Shown piece after piece: positions 63,613 to 64,000 of a stretch of 64,000 nucleotides of DNA (position 1 is its first letter; each line of letters begins with the position of its first letter). The stretch is from Limanda limanda. Taxonomy: Eukaryota > Chordata > Actinopteri > Pleuronectiformes > Pleuronectidae. Position numbers and translations under genes: made by a program. The stretch spans positions 24,193,893-24,257,892 of the forward strand of contig NC_083644.1 in NCBI RefSeq assembly GCF_963576545.1, in the 5' to 3' direction. The notes under the pieces are model-generated. The model ran no database searches and was not told the DNA's origin. It saw only the letters and a list, made by a program, of their open reading frames with translations.

Positions 63613-64000
63613 GTTCAAACTATACCAGATTTGAATAAACTTGAGGACAGTAAGACCTGAAGGGACTTTAATATAGAAAGAACATGGCAGCAGTATAACA
63701 CATGGATGAGTGACGCCATCAATTCTCACACTATCAATGGGAAATCCCAGTCCACATATAGGTATGACACATGAATGAAAAGGATCGCCCGTGTCATATA
63801 GTCCTCACTTCCTTTCCTCAGAGGCACCACAATCCCAACGACCATGCTGTACCCAACTTTCTAGAGAGCATCAACAACTCCACACTTCAGTTTCTAACAT
63901 GGCCGCCAACAAACAGACCACTTCCTGTTAATTGAGGTGGAACCATGACTGGAAGTGAGGCACATATTTCTTGTCCGAGAGGTTCTGGCACTGGGGAGAG

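Larger units (their letters stand above)
54834..64000 (-). other. lpp: lpp intron upstream of the proline-rich exon, incomplete
   Basis: At least 9.2 kb of intron lead into the TTTTCAG acceptor. I looked for the amino-terminal LPP exons (a run of FPPPP motifs and a coiled leucine-rich segment) and did not see them, so they probably lie beyond the right edge. Two copies of a tandem-unit teleost repeat occur at 57.74-57.98 and 63.19-63.61 kb, and a fragment of another family at 61.7-61.8 kb. The remainder is AT-rich with nothing I can name. Confidence 0.75.

Noticed and set aside
54834..64000. Missing amino-terminal lpp exons
   Set aside because: I looked for FPPPP repeats and the leucine-rich segment on the minus strand and found none; they are probably beyond the right edge.
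1..64000. Intronic microRNA as in mammalian LPP (miR-28)
   Set aside because: I did not see the mature sequence or its complement, and that microRNA is considered mammalian.
1..64000. tRNA genes, CRISPR arrays, prokaryotic operons or an undescribed multi-gene system
   Set aside because: No tRNA A/B box pairs, no regularly spaced repeat-spacer arrays and no gene clusters; the window is an ordinary vertebrate intron landscape.

Overview
The window looks like vertebrate nuclear DNA, almost certainly from a ray-finned fish and probably a percomorph teleost. The evidence is a fish-type copy of the LIM-domain gene lpp with very long introns, abundant CA/GT, GA and AT microsatellites, and several dispersed repeat families that I recognise from teleost genomes. 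The repeat and lineage assignments come from memory and were not checked by a search.

The only gene I can support is a 3'-ward part of lpp (LIM domain containing preferred translocation partner in lipoma, zyxin family), transcribed on the minus strand. Reading 5' to 3', that is from high to low coordinates, there are five internal coding exons: a proline-rich exon (54833-54237), an acidic hinge exon (36793-36697), the LIM1 exon (21764-21595), the LIM2 exon (2885-2707) and the first part of LIM3 (169-49). All five have consensus AG/GT splice sites and matching phases, and together they encode 388 continuous codons without a stop. The amino-terminal exons should lie beyond base 64000 and the last coding exon below base 1. 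The introns measure about 2.5, 18.7, 14.9 and 17.4 kb, plus at least 9.2 kb at the right edge.

About 98% of the window is intron. It holds a 5'-truncated LINE with a nearly intact reverse transcriptase (about 16067-18495) and two older LINE fossils (48574-49060 and 53772-54027). It also holds a non-autonomous hAT-like element with a perfect 8-bp target duplication (35561-36124), a long inverted repeat with arms of about 90 bp (51613-51971), a foldback repeat with 25-bp ends (53310-53521), paired copies of several teleost repeat families, a small minisatellite, several microsatellites and long G/C homopolymers. Three CTCF-like motifs and two CpG-rich patches are possible regulatory sequence.

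I found no operon, CRISPR array, tRNA, rRNA or complete second protein gene. Nearly all other open frames are short, lack family motifs and look like chance. I do not see a new biological system here. The items most worth a second look are the inverted repeat, the hAT-like element, the LINE with one in-frame stop, and a repeat that may have been split by a later insertion.
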